Part shown: positions 28,737 to 37,105 of the stretch, one piece after another
How the letters are laid out: every line of letters starts with the position of its first letter
Numbering within the stretch: the first letter of the stretch is position 1
Origin: an uncultured Pseudomonadota bacterium
GTDB taxonomy: Bacteria; Myxococcota_A; UBA796; GCA-2862545
Length of the DNA stretch: 64,000 nt
Direction: 5' to 3'
Assembly (NCBI GenBank): GCA_913061235.1
Contig: CAJXTB010000002.1
Coordinates: forward strand, 310,001-374,000
Program-made: the position numbers and the translations under genes
The notes under the pieces: generated by a model
Seen by the model: the letters and a program-made list of their open reading frames with translations, nothing else
What the model was told of the DNA's origin: nothing
Database searches by the model: none

Positions 28737-31481
28737 ATGAGCAAGGATGCCGAGGGCGCCCAAGAGGTGCCTGAGATCCGCGCGGTCGCTCCAGCGGACG
28801 CCGATAAGCCCGCCGAAGAGGCGAGCAGTGAAGCTGATGTCGTTCCTGCGGACGTCCAGCCAGTACCAGTGGTAGTGGCAAAGAGGGCTCCGCAGCGGAG
28901 ACTACGACTCTATGAGGTAGAACGCGCGGTCTCGCCGCTGCGTCGCCTGTGTAGCTATGCGGCCCGCAGGCCGGATGACGTCCGATATATGGAAGCGACG
29001 GGGCTGCGCTGGGTCGACAAGTTGCTCACCCACCCGCTGCCAGACTCAGTTGCGCTCGACGCCGCCGAGCTTGGTCGCCAGCTTAGCGGCATCGATACTA
29101 CCGATGCAGACGAGCGAATCACTCGCATTGGTGAGCTGAATGCGCTGCTTGCTCGTATTGACGCCATGCTTGGACTTCCGCTCGACCGGTTGAAGTTTCG
29201 CCGGGCCTCCAAGCGCATTTTCCCGCGCAAACAGGTCGAACTTCCTCCGCCAGCACCACCGGCGGCCAAGGTCGAAGCAGCGGTCATTGACGACTCGGAG
29301 GATCTCTTTCTTGAGTCGGATGAGCCGCGGAGTGCCGCTCCCAAGCGTGACCATAGCTACCGTGTTGCGCATCCACCCCGGGAAACGAAGTCGGATGAAC
29401 CTTCGCTACCGAGTGGGCCTTGGTGGCTAGGAGAAGGCATCGGTAGCGTCACTCTCGACAAGCGCGGCTTCCCACCCGCTTGGGTCGAGTCGTTGGCCGG
29501 GGCAGACATTCGCACGTCAACAGACATCCTTCGCCTGCAGCCTTCGGGGTACGAAACCGTACGTCCGGTTCATGGCGCAGGAATGGATGTCCCGGTGGGA
29601 CGTGTCGCACTTGGCGGTCGCATCCGTCAGCGTTTCACATCGATTTCCCCAGATGGGTCTCGTCGCACGCGTGCCATCATCAAGGGGGCTGGCACTACCC
29701 AGCTAAAGTGGGACAATGAGCTGCCTTTCGGCCTTCTCAATCCCCTCAAGCCTGGCACCCGAGTCGTGGCCATTGGGGAACATTCACCGTCGGAAGAGGG
29801 GCCCCAGGTCCTGACCAGCGTAGAGCTGACAGCAGGCCTCACTCAGAAGCTTGCGGAGCTCCCGAAATACGACCTTGATGAAGTCGATGACCGAGTCGTT
29901 CGCGGTTCGTTCCGCATGGTTCGTGCGGACCTCGATGAACTACGTGACCCGCTTCCGGAAGCAGTGTGCAAGAAGCATCGTCTAGTCTCGGCATCAGAGG
30001 CCTACGAAGCGATTCACGGTGCGTCGAGTCAGCGGCGTGCTGGCTGGAAGCGTCTTGCTTTCGAAGAGGGCGTGTACGCGCAGTTGGGTCTTGCCTTAGG
30101 CGAGAGCAGCAAGAAGACAGCGCGCCGTGGAATTGCGCACCCGATACTGCACAGCCTTGCCACACGTCTCACTACGTGGCGGGATGTGAACGTAGATGAC
30201 GACCACCTCAATGCCTTTGAGGTCATCAAGCGTGACCTTCGCTCCAACCGGCCCATGCTTCGTGTATTGGCGGGGCGCCCTGGAGATGACCGCGACCGCG
30301 TCGCTCTGCTGACGGCGGTAACCGTTGCCGAATCCAAGGCGCAGGTGCTCTGGCTGATGCCTGAACCCGTCATGGCTGAAGCGCTGTTCACGTTGTTTGA
30401 ACCTATGCTTCGCGAACTGGGACTCGTGTCTCGTCTACTGGAGGACGCTCCCAGTCGTCCGGTTCGGGATGCCCTGCGTCGTGGCGAAGTTCACATCGTC
30501 TTCGGAACGCTGGAGTTGGCAAAAGCAGACCTTCAGATGCGTCGGCTTGGACTGGTCATTGCGCAAGAGTCTGTACCCGGAGAGACTGAGCGTGATGCGC
30601 TCGTCTCCGAAGGCACGGCGAGTCCAGATGTACTGATCGTTCCTACTCGAGCGATTGGAGCCGGGCATCTGCTCGGTCCGTACGCAGAGCACGCGATTAG
30701 CTGGATCAAGCCTGCCCGTTGGCCGCGGTTCCACACCATGTTGGTCCCAGCGTCGAAGCGCAATGCCGCCTACCAAGAGGTACTCGAGAGTATTCAGGCC
30801 GGAGCCCAGGCGATTATTGCCCTTCCAATGGGGAAGTCGGGCGACTTGCTGGAGCCGGAAGAGGCGGTTCGTGTTCGGACCACTCTAGAGACCCATCTGC
30901 CGGATGCTCGTATTCAGCTGTTCCACGGTGCGTTGTCGCGCGAAGAGCGCAATCGTCGGTACGAAGACTTCCAGCGGCGTCGGTTCGAGGTGCTTCTCGC
31001 AACCCATGCCGTAGAGTTTGGCGCAGACACGCCGGGTGCTACCGAGCTGATTGTGGAACAAGCCGACCGGATGCCACGCGAGCGCTTGAGCCGACTCATG
31101 CATCGCTTGGTTCATGTAGATAAACCCACAGTTCGCTTGATTCACGGTGACGACCCGGACCCTGCGGGTATGGAAGTCCTCCAGAAACTCAAGCGCGGTC
31201 GCATCGACGATGCACTGACTCCAGAGCCGTTTGAGACGAGTGAGCCCAAACTCATGTGGCTGGAGCCGAGTCGAGATGTCGACCTTCTGTTGGCTGCGCG
31301 GACCGTAGCGCTCGACACACTGAGTAAGGACCCAACACTTCAGCGCGGCAACGTGTCGGACATTGCGCGTGCAATGGCTCTGTGGTGGCCAGGTCTGTTC
31401 GACGCAGAGTGCCCTGTGGCTGTTGGCAAGTCGGACGCTGGCCCCAATCGTCGGCGTCGGCGTCGTCGCCGTCGCCGGTGA
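28737..31481 (+). CDS. RecG-like pseudohelicase (all ATPase motifs lost)
   Basis: A 914-residue protein whose layout follows RecG: acidic/Pro-rich N-terminus (1-60), helical region (60-165), linker, wedge/OB domain (about 235-365), then two helicase-like domains (about 490-820). Key motifs are replaced at aligned positions. RecG GDVGSGKT becomes 'GRPGDDRDR' (513-521), DEQH becomes 'AQES' (609-612), TATPIPR becomes 'VPTRAIG' (635-641), and QLRGRVGR becomes 'RLMHRLVH'. Structural strands such as 'VLLATHAVEFGADTPGATE' are kept. The frame is intact, so it is not a decayed gene. The C-terminus is ten consecutive Arg written with mixed codons. It probably binds branched DNA or RNA without unwinding; this is inference. 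Confidence 0.85.
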   Translation: MSKDAEGAQEVPEIRAVAPADADKPAEEASSEADVVPADVQPVPVVVAKRAPQRRLRLYEVERAVSPLRRLCSYAARRPDDVRYMEATGLRWVDKLLTHPLPDSVALDAAELGRQLSGIDTTDADERITRIGELNALLARIDAMLGLPLDRLKFRRASKRIFPRKQVELPPPAPPAAKVEAAVIDDSEDLFLESDEPRSAAPKRDHSYRVAHPPRETKSDEPSLPSGPWWLGEGIGSVTLDKRGFPPAWVESLAGADIRTSTDILRLQPSGYETVRPVHGAGMDVPVGRVALGGRIRQRFTSISPDGSRRTRAIIKGAGTTQLKWDNELPFGLLNPLKPGTRVVAIGEHSPSEEGPQVLTSVELTAGLTQKLAELPKYDLDEVDDRVVRGSFRMVRADLDELRDPLPEAVCKKHRLVSASEAYEAIHGASSQRRAGWKRLAFEEGVYAQLGLALGESSKKTARRGIAHPILHSLATRLTTWRDVNVDDDHLNAFEVIKRDLRSNRPMLRVLAGRPGDDRDRVALLTAVTVAESKAQVLWLMPEPVMAEALFTLFEPMLRELGLVSRLLEDAPSRPVRDALRRGEVHIVFGTLELAKADLQMRRLGLVIAQESVPGETERDALVSEGTASPDVLIVPTRAIGAGHLLGPYAEHAISWIKPARWPRFHTMLVPASKRNAAYQEVLESIQAGAQAIIALPMGKSGDLLEPEEAVRVRTTLETHLPDARIQLFHGALSREERNRRYEDFQRRRFEVLLATHAVEFGADTPGATELIVEQADRMPRERLSRLMHRLVHVDKPTVRLIHGDDPDPAGMEVLQKLKRGRIDDALTPEPFETSEPKLMWLEPSRDVDLLLAARTVALDTLSKDPTLQRGNVSDIARAMALWWPGLFDAECPVAVGKSDAGPNRRRRRRRRRR

Positions 31482-31855
31482 GACTTGTTGCGGAACGACC
31501 CTGCGTGGCGTCCCAGTGGGAGTCCGTTGGGCACCGACTGCGGGACGCTGACCGCTGGGTCCAGTGGTTGCCTGGCCTGCGCTCCGTCACGAAGGTGGAC
31601 GCATCGATCTGGATGACGTTTTCGGATGCTCAGGCCTCGCGATTTCGCGTGGAGTTCCAGCACAGCGAGCACGCATTCAAACTCCAGATGGTGGAGGGTA
31701 GCGTGCGGAGCTTGGAGGCGAGCTTGCGATGGAAAGCCGACCGCCTACGGCTCATCATCGACCTGGATTTGAACAGTCCGCTTCCAGGAGTGCTTGCGCG
31801 AGAGCTCGAAGAGGTCTACCCGGCGCGCTTACTCGCGGCGTTGCTCTCGGAGTAG
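31478..31855 (+). CDS. SRPBCC/START-like small protein
   Basis: A 125-residue protein starting at GTG that overlaps the pseudohelicase stop by 4 bases (GTGA), so translation is coupled. The pattern 'RWVQWLPGLRSVTKVD', several beta strands, and a final amphipathic helix after 'LDLNSPLPGVLARELEE' resemble SRPBCC (polyketide-cyclase/START-like) ligand-binding proteins. The C-terminal 40 bases overlap the end of the convergent hydrolase gene. Assignment to SRPBCC is by pattern only. No catalytic residue can be named. Confidence 0.65.
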   Translation: MRLVAERPCVASQWESVGHRLRDADRWVQWLPGLRSVTKVDASIWMTFSDAQASRFRVEFQHSEHAFKLQMVEGSVRSLEASLRWKADRLRLIIDLDLNSPLPGVLARELEEVYPARLLAALLSE

Positions 31856-32742
31856 TCAGCGCTCGTATCGCCTAGTTTTTCAGCGAGAAAACGGTCGATG
31901 CGCTGGTTGATAGTGTCCGGGTATTCAACGATGGCTGCGTGACTGCCTTCCGGCAGGATCACGAGCTCGGAATCGGGAATAAGGTCGTCCATCCGATGGC
32001 TTCGGTGGAGTGGGGTGAACAGGTCTTTCTCGCCTGCAAAGATGAGCGTGGGTACGTGCACGTCGCACAAGAAGTCCTCAAGGTCGTGCTCCGATAGGCA
32101 CTCCACCATGCGCAAGAAGACCGCAGGGTCCATCTCCACCAAGTGGTCCATGTACATCTGAATGTCACGGTTGGACGCGTAATAACGGTCCATGAGCCCG
32201 GTTCGCCGGCCGAAGGGAATGGCTACGGGAGAGGCATACAGAGGATGTAGCAACCACGAGCCGGAGCTCCCCGTCCACTTGGTCACCTTGGCAATGGTGT
32301 CGAAGATGGGTTTGCTCAATGGGCTGTCGAGGAATGTGTCCATGGGCCGCGCGAAGGTACCAAACATGGGGACCAAGGCTCGGACACGTTCGGGGTAGCG
32401 CTTGGTGAACTCCAAGATGACCTGAACCCCCATGGAGTGGCCCATGAGGATGGCGGGTTCGCTGATGCCGGCGTCTTCAAGGACCGCATGCATGTCCTCG
32501 GCAACCAGCTCCATGGAGAGGTCGGCGTTGAGCGGGTCATGAATTGGGCTCGACTGCCCATGGCCTCTGTAGTCCCACAGAATCACCGTGAAGCGGTGGC
32601 GAAAGTGGCGTGTGATGTACTTGAAGAAGAAGGTGCTCACGCCGACGCCATTGCAGCAGACAATGGGAGGGCCATTGCCCACCGCACGCCAATACAAGTC
32701 CGTTCCGTCAGCGGCTTGTGCGAATCCTGAAACGACGTCCAT
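31816..32742 (-). CDS. Alpha/beta-fold hydrolase
   Basis: A 308-residue soluble hydrolase. It has the oxyanion region 'VCCNGVGVSTFFFK', the strand 'VILWDYRGHGQSS', nucleophile elbow 'GHSMG' (Ser103), acidic residue in 'FAGEKDLFTP' and catalytic His in 'EGSHAAIVEYP'. The fold resembles esterases, haloperoxidases and epoxide hydrolases; the substrate cannot be told from the sequence. I prefer the ATG at 32742 over an in-frame TTG at 32763. The 3' end overlaps the convergent SRPBCC-like gene by 40 bases. Confidence 0.88.
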   Translation of the reverse strand: MDVVSGFAQAADGTDLYWRAVGNGPPIVCCNGVGVSTFFFKYITRHFRHRFTVILWDYRGHGQSSPIHDPLNADLSMELVAEDMHAVLEDAGISEPAILMGHSMGVQVILEFTKRYPERVRALVPMFGTFARPMDTFLDSPLSKPIFDTIAKVTKWTGSSGSWLLHPLYASPVAIPFGRRTGLMDRYYASNRDIQMYMDHLVEMDPAVFLRMVECLSEHDLEDFLCDVHVPTLIFAGEKDLFTPLHRSHRMDDLIPDSELVILPEGSHAAIVEYPDTINQRIDRFLAEKLGDTSADYSESNAASKRAG

Positions 32743-32761
32743 CAGTAGTCCCTTGTCCGCC

Positions 32762-32798
32762 AATCACAAAACGCCCCGAGGGCATACCTGCGGGGCGT
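32762..32798 (-). terminator. Rho-independent terminator of tRNA-Ala
   Basis: On the minus strand a perfect 8-bp stem ACGCCCCG / CGGGGCGT with a 12-base loop is followed by TTTTGTGATT. It starts 11 bases after the tRNA 3' end and is a textbook intrinsic terminator. Confidence 0.85.
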
Positions 32799-32808
32799 CT
32801 GTTCGAAA

Positions 32809-32884
32809 TGGTGGAGAATAGGGGATTTGAACCCCTGACCTTTGCAGTGCGAACGCAACGCTCTCCCAACTGAGCTAATCCCCC
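32809..32884 (-). tRNA. tRNA-Ala (anticodon CGC)
   Basis: A 76-base cloverleaf. The acceptor stem GGGGGAT/ATTCTCC includes the G3-U70 pair that identifies alanine tRNAs. The anticodon stem TTGCG/TGCAA carries the loop TTCGCAC, giving anticodon CGC for codon GCG. The T arm is AGGGG-TTCAAAT-CCCCT. The discriminator base is A and the CCA end is encoded. It lies downstream of the Hsp70 operon on the same strand, but has its own putative promoter and terminator. Confidence 0.97.
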
Positions 32885-32892
32885 GGTGAGTC

Positions 32893-32921
32893 GAGTAACG
32901 CCGTTCAACCCCGAGCGTCAA
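32893..32921 (-). promoter_or_regulatory. Putative promoter of tRNA-Ala
   Basis: On the minus strand TTGACG at 32921-32916 (5 of 6 to the -35 consensus) is followed after 17 bases by TTACTC at 32898-32893 as a weak -10. Transcription would start almost at the tRNA 5' end. The -10 match is poor. Confidence 0.4.
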
Positions 32922-32931
32922 GCAGCGGGAA

Positions 32932-33765
32932 CTAGTCTAGGCCCCGAGTGCGAAGGTCCTCTTCGCTCAGTCCTAGGTAGTGGCCGAGTTCGTGAAGCAC
33001 GGTGATGCGCAGCTCCTCCAACAAGCCCTCGCCATCGGCGGCAACGCGCTGCAGGTTCCGTCGGTACAGGGTGATTGCCGCAGGAAGTGCAGGCAAGGCG
33101 TCGCTCGGCCTGCGCTCGGACAGCGGAACCCCGGAGAAAAAGCCAAGCAGCTCGTGTGGCGCTGGCACCGGGTCAAAGTCGATGAGTGTCTGCCGTGATG
33201 GCACTTCTTCCAAGAAGAAATTCAGCTGCGGCAAGGTGCTCTGAATCAACGGATGCATGGTTTCAACCGCCATTTGGACCATTGACTCGACCATTGCATC
33301 GGTCAGGGGAACCGCCCACGGAAATGCGACGGGCATGAGGATGGAGGCGCGTCGGAAGTCGCGGTCAGCCCCCATGAAGTCTCCGCGTTGTTCCCGTACG
33401 AGACCACGCCACCACCAACCTTGCCCACCCTCAGGGTCCGACCGAATAGACCGTGTCGCTGCTGCCCCTGCCTCATCGAAGTCGAGGGCTTGAAATCGCA
33501 TGGCGGCCAGGCCAGCCCAGGCATCTGCATAGTCTGGGTCTTCCTCGATAACTGAGCGGTAGAGCACCTCGGCGCGCTTGTAATCGCCAAGAACTCGGTG
33601 GGCTTCAGCTACCAGAAAATGGCCGTCTACGTGGCCTGGCGACAGCGCGTCAATGCGGTCACACAGCTCGAATACCTGGACCATGTCGCCTGTTGAAAGG
33701 GCGTCCTCGGCAGCGTCGAGCAACGCATCAACGTTCGCCTGCTCTACGACAGATGGCGGACTCAT
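32932..33765 (-). CDS. TPR protein fused to zincin-like metallopeptidase
   Basis: A 277-residue protein with no signal peptide. Residues 8-150 hold about four TPRs ('AEVLYRSVIEEDPDYADAWA' type). Residues 165-277 match the small zincin family (PF06262-like, 'minimal' metallopeptidase), ending in HExxH as 'HELGHYLGLSEEDL' with His258 and His262 as zinc ligands. This family is usually a stand-alone protein of about 120-140 residues; here it is fused to TPRs. The start overlaps the stop of the J-like gene upstream (ATGA). It is the last gene of the Hsp70 operon. TPRs often dock on Hsp70 tails, so delivery of a chaperone-bound client to the peptidase is a reasonable hypothesis only. Confidence 0.83.
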   Translation of the reverse strand: MSPPSVVEQANVDALLDAAEDALSTGDMVQVFELCDRIDALSPGHVDGHFLVAEAHRVLGDYKRAEVLYRSVIEEDPDYADAWAGLAAMRFQALDFDEAGAAATRSIRSDPEGGQGWWWRGLVREQRGDFMGADRDFRRASILMPVAFPWAVPLTDAMVESMVQMAVETMHPLIQSTLPQLNFFLEEVPSRQTLIDFDPVPAPHELLGFFSGVPLSERRPSDALPALPAAITLYRRNLQRVAADGEGLLEELRITVLHELGHYLGLSEEDLRTRGLD

Positions 33766-34754
33766 GGGGTTGCGGAGCCGGAGAACACTCCTTGGCTGGC
33801 CAGAACCGCGAGAACAATGAGTGCAAGCACCCCCAGGCCAACCCCGATGTACAGCGGCGTGCGGGAGGTCTTTGGAGCGGGGCTAATCGCCTCGAACACC
33901 ACCGAGGCGCGTCCGTCTCTGTCTGTGACGATGTGAACGACAGCACTCTGAGGGGGATTTTTGACTTTGGACGGGTCAACGTGAACGCTGATGGTCTGTT
34001 CACGACGCGTTGGGTCCAAGATCTTTGGAGAGACCACGAGCCAGCCGGCGTCCGCAGAGACGCGAGCTGGAACGGGTGCCTTGCCCCGATGACGCACACG
34101 AATCTCGTGAACGACCGGTGAGTTGCCGAGCTCGATGTAGCGAATGGGCGCGCCGATGATTTCGAGTTGTGGCGCGACGGCCACGGCATCAAGGCCGAGT
34201 GTCTGACTCATGGTCAGCGACCCAGGAACGGGAGGTGGAGACCCTGGTCCGTGAGTTCGTGTTCGCACAGGTGGGGCAGTCGGCGCTTGGGTTGGATTGC
34301 TCTGTGGGACAAATGGACGCGTAGTGGTCTGATTTGCGGCAAGTCTGTCCAGTGTGTCGTCAAACGTGCTGTCCGAGATGCTGAGCTTGCGTGCCATGTC
34401 GCGCAGGTGGTTTCGCTGCTCGTCTGACAGAGAACTGCCGGCGAGCGCACCTTGAATGGCCATCTCCAAAATGGGGATCTGGCCAGCTTCATGCGACGCA
34501 ATGCTGGCCTGCATGTAGGCGTCGATATCTTCGAGGAGCGCTTCAAATGCGCCACTGTGTTTGATGAGAAACACGGCCTCGCGGCGGTACTTAGGATTGG
34601 CCTGCATGCCTTGCATCTTCTTTCGACGCGCGCGCAGAGATGCTCTGGCCTCAGTCGTTGTCGCACCGGGAGGGAGTCCCAAGTACGCGATGAGGTCGGC
34701 GTTGCCGGTAAGCTTGCCGAATTCGGCCGCTAATTCCAAGTGTCGAGGATCCAT
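33762..34754 (-). CDS. Tail-anchored protein with J-like, TerB-like and Ig-like regions
   Basis: A 330-residue protein that I do not recognise as a named family. Residues 19-78 resemble a J-domain ('AYLGLPPGATTTEARASL' to 'SGAFEALLED'), but the HPD tripeptide needed to stimulate Hsp70 is absent; 'MQANPKY' occupies that loop. Residues 92-138 form a helical pattern like TerB or EF-type repeats ('LSDEQRNHLRDMARKLSIS'). A Pro-rich linker (140-180) and a beta-rich, Ig/BACON-like domain (196-292, 'AGWLVVSPKILDP') follow. A membrane helix at about 301-320 leaves about 10 residues outside. It starts 59 bases after the second Hsp70 gene and overlaps the TPR-zincin start. Confidence 0.75.
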   Translation of the reverse strand: MDPRHLELAAEFGKLTGNADLIAYLGLPPGATTTEARASLRARRKKMQGMQANPKYRREAVFLIKHSGAFEALLEDIDAYMQASIASHEAGQIPILEMAIQGALAGSSLSDEQRNHLRDMARKLSISDSTFDDTLDRLAANQTTTRPFVPQSNPTQAPTAPPVRTRTHGPGSPPPVPGSLTMSQTLGLDAVAVAPQLEIIGAPIRYIELGNSPVVHEIRVRHRGKAPVPARVSADAGWLVVSPKILDPTRREQTISVHVDPSKVKNPPQSAVVHIVTDRDGRASVVFEAISPAPKTSRTPLYIGVGLGVLALIVLAVLASQGVFSGSATP

Positions 34755-34813
34755 CCACCACCGTTGTACAGCCCGGTATCCCCTCGGTCAATGCGGGGAC
34801 GACCTGTCTCGGA

Positions 34814-36574
34814 TTAGTCGACCGCAATCCTGCGAGTACGGTCGCGGGCCCGCTTGACGTCATCGGGTGACATACCCCCAAGGAAGCGGATTTGCGCAGC
34901 GCGGGACCTGCCCGTTTCGATGTCGATGACTCGTACGGACAAGATTTGGTCTACGCCATAGGCGTAGATGACCTCGATCGGAGTGCCACGCGGGCGGGGG
35001 GGAAGACCGGTGAGCTCGACCTTGCCAATGACGGCGACCTCGTCTCGTGTGGACCCGACTCCCTCGGTCACCTCTACACGCACTGCGGTCATGTTTTCGT
35101 ACGCATAAGCGAACCGTCCGCGCACCTCATGTGGAACTTGAGTGCCGTCTGGGATCAGCTCAACCACGCGTTCCTTGCGAGCCCGGTCCAGTACAATGAT
35201 TCCGAGAGGATGTGTTGTACAGTCCTCGATTGTTACCGGTGGCAGAATGCGGTTGTCGACCTTGAGGGCTTGCTGCGCGACATGGCCGCCGTAGGCCAAG
35301 CCGATTGCTGCAGGTGCAGGAGAACCGGCTGGACGGGGCGCAGGTTTGGGCGGCAGAGCCTTGGGGATGCGCGTAGCGGCCCCTGGCTGGGTCACGCCGT
35401 CGTCCTCGTCCTCTAGCTCATCCGGTGAGGGCCTTGAAACCGGCCTCTTGTGGCGGGCCTTGTCGACCATGGCCTTACGTCGCTGTTGCAGGGCCGGGTG
35501 GTTGGGCCGATGGCGGAACACACCGGCGAGACCGGCGCCCGTAGCCACGCATTCGTCAGGGTTCACGTTGGCCGCGGGGTCTCGTCCAGCCAGGCGCTTC
35601 AAGGCCTCGCGAATCATGGGCATGCGTGTGGACCCGCCGACCAGGAGAACGTCGTCTAGGTCGGACCACGCCCACTTGGCCTTTTCAAGGACCAGATTGG
35701 CGGTGTCTTCGCATTGCTGAACGAGGTCTTGGGACATCTCTTCGAACGCAACTCGCTTGACCGGAACAACCATTCGCTTGCCGCGGTAGTTCACCGGGAT
35801 GACTGCGCGTTCCTTCGTCGACAGGCTAATCTTGGCGTGCAGACAACGTTCGTACAGCTCTTGGTACGGTGCCGGGTCGTCTCTCGGGTCGAGGTCGTGC
35901 TTCATGACGAACTCCTCGGCCACGTAGTTCAACAGGCGGTCGTCCCAGTCCTTGCCACCGAGCTCCGCGTTGCCGTCAGAAGCGACGGTGGTCAAGCGCG
36001 TGCCGCGAATGTGCATACAGGTCACATCAAACGTTCCGCCGCCGAGGTCGAAGACCAACAGTTTGCGGTGCTCACCGATGTTGTCGAGGCCATAGGCAAT
36101 GGCTGCGGCAGTGGGCTCATTGATGATGGACAGGACGTTCAGGCCAGCGATTGCGCCCGCTTCCGCGGTGGCGCCGCGCTGTGCGCTGTTGAAGTAGGCA
36201 GGCACGGTGATGACCGCGTCCGTGATGGTCTTTCCGAGGAGCTGCTCGGCATCTTCTTTCAGCTTCTTGAGGATGAGTGCGCTGACTTCTTGGGGGGTGT
36301 AGGCCCGGTCCCAGAAGTCTAGGACAAAGTCCTCTTCACCCATGTTGCGCTTGATGAAGCGCACAACGTTTTCGGGGTCAATGACCACCATCTTTACGGC
36401 TTCGTCGCCAACAACGCAGCCTTCTTCTTCATAGAAGTGGACGACTGATGGGGTTGTAGCGAATCCTTCCGCATTGGGAATGATCTCCGCCTTGCCGTAG
36501 TGGTTGACATACGACATCGCCGAGAAGGTGGTGCCTAGGTCAATGCCAAGGACAATGCTCTCTTCGTCCGCCAT
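34814..36574 (-). CDS. Hsp70-family chaperone without lid domain
   Basis: A 586-residue DnaK relative. The nucleotide-binding domain (about 1-370) is complete: 'GIDLGTTFSAMSYVN', 'VITVPAYFNSAQRGA', 'INEPTAAAIAYGL', 'VFDLGGGTFDVT', 'LLVGGSTRMPMI'. A Pro-rich, acidic linker (about 375-435) replaces the short hydrophobic linker of DnaK. A beta-sandwich substrate domain follows ('THPLGIIVLDRARKERVVEL' onward) to about 560. The helical lid is missing; only a 25-residue basic tail remains. It lies 6 bases after grpE. Hsp70s without lids would be expected to exchange clients fast. It is not the housekeeping dnaK, which should have the lid and a nearby dnaJ. Confidence 0.92.
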   Translation of the reverse strand: MADEESIVLGIDLGTTFSAMSYVNHYGKAEIIPNAEGFATTPSVVHFYEEEGCVVGDEAVKMVVIDPENVVRFIKRNMGEEDFVLDFWDRAYTPQEVSALILKKLKEDAEQLLGKTITDAVITVPAYFNSAQRGATAEAGAIAGLNVLSIINEPTAAAIAYGLDNIGEHRKLLVFDLGGGTFDVTCMHIRGTRLTTVASDGNAELGGKDWDDRLLNYVAEEFVMKHDLDPRDDPAPYQELYERCLHAKISLSTKERAVIPVNYRGKRMVVPVKRVAFEEMSQDLVQQCEDTANLVLEKAKWAWSDLDDVLLVGGSTRMPMIREALKRLAGRDPAANVNPDECVATGAGLAGVFRHRPNHPALQQRRKAMVDKARHKRPVSRPSPDELEDEDDGVTQPGAATRIPKALPPKPAPRPAGSPAPAAIGLAYGGHVAQQALKVDNRILPPVTIEDCTTHPLGIIVLDRARKERVVELIPDGTQVPHEVRGRFAYAYENMTAVRVEVTEGVGSTRDEVAVIGKVELTGLPPRPRGTPIEVIYAYGVDQILSVRVIDIETGRSRAAQIRFLGGMSPDDVKRARDRTRRIAVD

Positions 36575-36580
36575 GGTGTG

Positions 36581-37096
36581 TCAGCCCCGCCCGCCGGAGT
36601 CCTTGTCACGGGCCCGGTAAATGACCACCTCTTCCGCACGCAAGGACCGTTCTCCACGTCGGAATCCACGCTTGAGAACTTGGGCAATCTTGTAGTCGCG
36701 CCGTTCGTCGTCGGTATTCTCGACCTTGACGGCCTTGTGAATCTGACGGTCGAAGGTGTCCGCTTCTTCCACTGGCAGGACATCCCGCCGGTACAAGACC
36801 TCAAGGAACTCGTCGATGAGGTACTGAAAGCTGTCAGCAATGACCTCAGGAGAAGCCTCTTGTCCAACAAGGCTCTCTTGGAACCAGCTCATGCTGTCAT
36901 AGAACAGGAGCAGGTCGAGCAAGAGGCTCTTCTGGGACTGAAAGATGAAGTCGTTCTTGTATTGCTTCAGCTCTGCATAGAGCGAGTCGAAGGCCTTCTC
37001 TTTGGTCTGGTCATTGGCCAAGCGGTCTTGCAAGGTCGCGCGCATCTCTGCGAGCTCTTGGCGCATGGCTGCCAGTTCGGTGGTCGAATCGGACAC
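36581..37096 (-). CDS. grpE: GrpE-family nucleotide exchange factor
   Basis: A 171-residue protein starting at GTG with AGGA upstream. An N-terminal coiled coil (5-60) leads into the GrpE helical pattern 'LKQYKNDFIFQSQKSLLLDLL' in part and 'LFYDSMSWF', followed by a beta-rich C-terminal head ('VLKRGFRRGERSLRAEEVVIY', cf. the GrpE 'GY...RVLRPA.V.V' ending). GrpE releases ADP from Hsp70. The gene sits between the two Hsp70 genes, with gaps of 9 and 6 bases. It is diverged from housekeeping GrpE and is probably dedicated to these Hsp70s. Confidence 0.82.
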   Translation of the reverse strand: MSDSTTELAAMRQELAEMRATLQDRLANDQTKEKAFDSLYAELKQYKNDFIFQSQKSLLLDLLLFYDSMSWFQESLVGQEASPEVIADSFQYLIDEFLEVLYRRDVLPVEEADTFDRQIHKAVKVENTDDERRDYKIAQVLKRGFRRGERSLRAEEVVIYRARDKDSGGRG

Positions 37097-37105
37097 GTCA
37101 GATTC

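Noticed and set aside
31449-31478. Arg-rich end of the pseudo-RecG gene considered as a frameshift into another frame
   Set aside because: The ten Arg codons use CGT, CGG and CGC in mixed order and the stop overlaps the next start exactly, so the frame is genuine.
28737-31481. Pseudo-RecG gene considered as a decaying pseudogene
   Set aside because: No stop or frameshift in 914 codons, good ribosome site, and conserved structural strands.
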